Assembly (NCBI GenBank): GCA_018066825.1
Contig: JAGPVU010000040.1
Coordinates: 1-16,748 of the forward strand
Direction of reading: 5' to 3'
Length of the DNA stretch: 16,748 nucleotides
From: Cycloclasticus sp.
Lineage (GTDB): Bacteria; Pseudomonadota; Gammaproteobacteria; Methylococcales; Cycloclasticaceae
Shown here piece after piece: positions 15,216 to 16,748 of the stretch. The notes below the pieces were generated by a model. The model saw only the letters and a list, made by a program, of their open reading frames with translations, ran no database searches and was not told the DNA's origin. Made by a program: the position numbers and the translations under genes. Every line of letters starts with the position of its first letter. Position 1 is the stretch's first letter.

Positions 15216-15380
15216 ATGGAGTTAAAGCCTATCGATCATAGCCGCATCCGCAGCCACTTATGGCTCGACTCCACACTATCCTTTTCTGCTAACAAGCCTA
15301 GCAAACCCGGCGTTCAAAAAGGCACGCGCTTCTTATATGTGTCATTAATCGTCGCTAGAAAAGATCATTCGAAAAAATGA
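15216..15380 (+). CDS. Short ORF (54 codons) overlapping the DegT-type gene start
   Basis: The ATG at 15216 follows AAGGAA (15201-15206) by nine bases. The frame runs 54 codons to TGA 15378-15380, whose first two bases overlap the ATG of the next gene (15377-15379) as ATGA. The peptide (MELKPIDHSRIRSHLWLDST...VARKDHSKK) has a basic C-terminus and no domain that I recognise. The ribosome site and the exact overlap argue for translation, and the following gene has no good Shine-Dalgarno of its own, so this ORF may act mainly as a coupling leader. It could also be chance or a decayed gene fragment. Confidence 0.4.
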   Translation: MELKPIDHSRIRSHLWLDSTLSFSANKPSKPGVQKGTRFLYVSLIVARKDHSKK

Positions 15381-16555
15381 AGGTTTTTCCTCGTCATGAA
15401 ATTGACATTAAGTTCTCAGATTTATACGCAGGGTTACTCTCTTATTTTTCTTTATTAGAAAGGCATCAACTTGAAAAAAACATTCTTTCGCTTTGGAATA
15501 AAAAATATGTAAAAGTCAGTTTTACCGTTAGAACCGCTTTGGACTCAATTCTCCACGTACTAAATTTACCAGCAAATTCTGAAGTCATAATGAGTGCTAT
15601 CAATATTAAAGATATGGTTACCATAGTTGAAAGCCACGACTTACGGGCAAAAGCGGTTGATTTAAATGTCGATAACCTATCAATTACACCCGAAGATTTA
15701 GAAGCGACGATTACCTCTGAGACGAAAGTTCTGATTTTTGCTCACCTCTTTGGAGTAATTGTAGATTTAGAACCCCTATATAAAACATGTAAAAAATACG
15801 ACCTACTTTTAATCGAAGATTGTGCGCAGGCTTTTTGTGGATCCAAATATCATGGCAGTCCATTCGCAGATATCAGTTTATTCAGTTTTGGGCCCATTAA
15901 AACGTCAACTGCACTTGGCGGTGCGATAGTCGTGACAAAATCAAAAAGTCACCTTGTAGGATTACATTTATTAGAGAAATCATATCCAAATAGGGGGGAA
16001 TATTGGTTTTTAAAGCGCATTATAAAATATTCCGTTTTTAAAATTCTACTAACCCCTTTTATATACGGTTTGTTTATTAGAGTGCTAACTCTTTGCGGTC
16101 AAGATGTTGAAAAAACAATTAATACTCTTTCGAGGAGTTTCCCCAAAGGGGACCTAATATCCCAAATCCGATTTCAACCACCAATAAGATTAATATCTCT
16201 TCTTCAAAGAAGGCTGATTAATCATGACGATAAAAAATACATTCGACGGGAACATACCGCTCGTGACTTTTTAAGAAAATTGGATGGCGTTTTTTCATAT
16301 CCAGGAAAAACAGTAACCAGTAACTCTTTTTGGGTTATCCCTATACTTTCCAACAACCCTAGAAAATTACAAAAAAAACTTATTAATTATGGCTTTGATT
16401 TAACTCGAGGCAGTCACGCTCAGGTGGCCGTTTCTAAGAACGAAAATGCGCAATTATTATTAGATAAAATACTATATTTACCTAATATATCGGGAATGAC
16501 TGAAAAAGAAAGAGGCACTCTGGCTTCGGCATTATTAATTGAAGCAAATACTTAA
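15377..16555 (+). CDS. DegT/DnrJ/EryC1/StrS-type PLP-dependent aminotransferase, AT-rich
   Basis: This 392-residue protein has the fold-type I layout of sugar aminotransferases. There is an N-terminal anchor helix region, FTVRTALDSILHVLNLPANSEVIMSAIN (nucleotide-sugar/PLP phosphate loop region, about 49-76), D148 and Q151 in IEDCAQAFCGSKYHG, and the probable catalytic Lys175 in SFGPIKTSTALGGAIVV. The consensus around the lysine in classical members is closer to SF-PTKNLG-GDGGA, so this belongs to a divergent branch. Members act on keto-sugars for surface polysaccharides, lipid-linked sugars or secondary metabolites. Here no sugar pathway genes are adjacent, so the substrate is unknown. The middle part (about 205-260) is unusually hydrophobic for the family. 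The gene is much richer in A and T than its neighbours, suggesting lateral transfer. Start codon ATG overlaps the small upstream ORF. Confidence 0.82.
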   Translation: MKVFPRHEIDIKFSDLYAGLLSYFSLLERHQLEKNILSLWNKKYVKVSFTVRTALDSILHVLNLPANSEVIMSAINIKDMVTIVESHDLRAKAVDLNVDNLSITPEDLEATITSETKVLIFAHLFGVIVDLEPLYKTCKKYDLLLIEDCAQAFCGSKYHGSPFADISLFSFGPIKTSTALGGAIVVTKSKSHLVGLHLLEKSYPNRGEYWFLKRIIKYSVFKILLTPFIYGLFIRVLTLCGQDVEKTINTLSRSFPKGDLISQIRFQPPIRLISLLQRRLINHDDKKYIRREHTARDFLRKLDGVFSYPGKTVTSNSFWVIPILSNNPRKLQKKLINYGFDLTRGSHAQVAVSKNENAQLLLDKILYLPNISGMTEKERGTLASALLIEANT

Positions 16556-16602
16556 TGTACCTTATTGTGACGATGCCCCGTCTACCAATTGCTTTAACTA
16601 AC

Positions 16603-16625
16603 TACAGCTACTTAAAGTAGCTGTA
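16603..16625. terminator. Perfect 9-base hairpin between convergent genes
   Basis: tacagctac (16603-16611) and gtagctgta (16617-16625) pair perfectly around loop ttaaa. The hairpin sits between the plus-strand DegT-type gene (ends 16555) and the minus-strand gene that ends at 16662, the place expected for a shared bidirectional terminator. No clean T-run follows on either strand, so efficiency is uncertain. Confidence 0.45.
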
Positions 16626-16661
16626 TGCGAGAAATATACTCGTTAAAGTCATCTAGTTAGA

Positions 16662-16748
16662 TTATTTTTTTAATAAGTCCGACAGCCCCGCAAACGGATT
16701 TTGCATTAATTGTTCTTTGTTTTTATCTTCAGCTAATGAACCGTATTC
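16662..16748 (-). CDS. C-terminal 28 codons of an unrecognised gene (5' part beyond window)
   Basis: Reading from the right edge, the minus strand gives EYGSLAEDKNKEQLMQNPFA then GLSDLLKK, and TAA at 16664-16662. The frame is open to the edge and the composition is protein-like (a charged linker, then an amphipathic NPF-containing tail). The short fragment does not allow a family call. It converges on the DegT-type gene. Confidence 0.6.
   Translation of the reverse strand, partial: EYGSLAEDKNKEQLMQNPFAGLSDLLKK

Overview
The window reads as chromosomal DNA of a free-living gammaproteobacterium, probably marine or aquatic. The reasons are the tkt - gap/epd - pgk gene order, a signal-peptide VWA protein of a type seen in this class, a zinc-import locus with outer-membrane parts, and a TonB-dependent receptor. 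No rRNA, tRNA, CRISPR array, integrase or transposase was seen. Genus is not resolvable by eye.

Layout. (1) 1-2923, minus strand: a tightly coupled three-gene cassette. It encodes a signal-peptide VWA protein with a C-terminal membrane anchor, then two short membrane-anchored coiled-coil proteins that look like paralogues of each other. The second runs off the left edge in an acidic tail and a 12-base tandem repeat encoding Pro-Glu-Pro-Thr. (2) 3091-7325, minus strand: a central-carbon operon of transketolase, a GAPDH/erythrose-4-phosphate dehydrogenase family enzyme and phosphoglycerate kinase. (3) 7326-7684: a divergent intergenic region with several small palindromes. (4) 7685-11084, plus strand: a four-gene metal (probably zinc) import locus, made of a small secreted His/Cys protein, an outer-membrane porin-like barrel, a periplasmic metal-binding protein and an ABC-3 family permease. 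No ATPase gene is beside them. A TonB-dependent receptor (minus strand) ends 9 bases from the permease stop, and may be the outer-membrane entry route of the same locus. (5) 13657-14916, minus strand: an orphan molybdate-type solute-binding protein with a CxxCW motif, and a 66-residue cysteine-rich 'oxidoreductase-like' protein. (6) 14917-16555: a long leader, a 54-codon ORF that overlaps the next start by ATGA, and a markedly AT-rich DegT/DnrJ/EryC1/StrS-type PLP enzyme that looks laterally acquired. (7) 16662 to the right edge, minus strand: the last 28 codons of an unrecognised gene.

How the parts work together. The tkt-gap/epd-pgk operon links the non-oxidative pentose phosphate pathway to lower glycolysis. 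The zinc locus forms a plausible outer membrane to periplasm to inner membrane route: TonB receptor and/or porin, then small chaperone and binding protein, then permease. Energy coupling would depend on an ATPase encoded elsewhere. The VWA cassette is the least explained unit. Its VWA domain has lost recognisable metal-site residues, and its partners look like membrane-tethered coiled coils with long disordered periplasmic or cytoplasmic tails. It is the best candidate here for an undescribed envelope-associated assembly.
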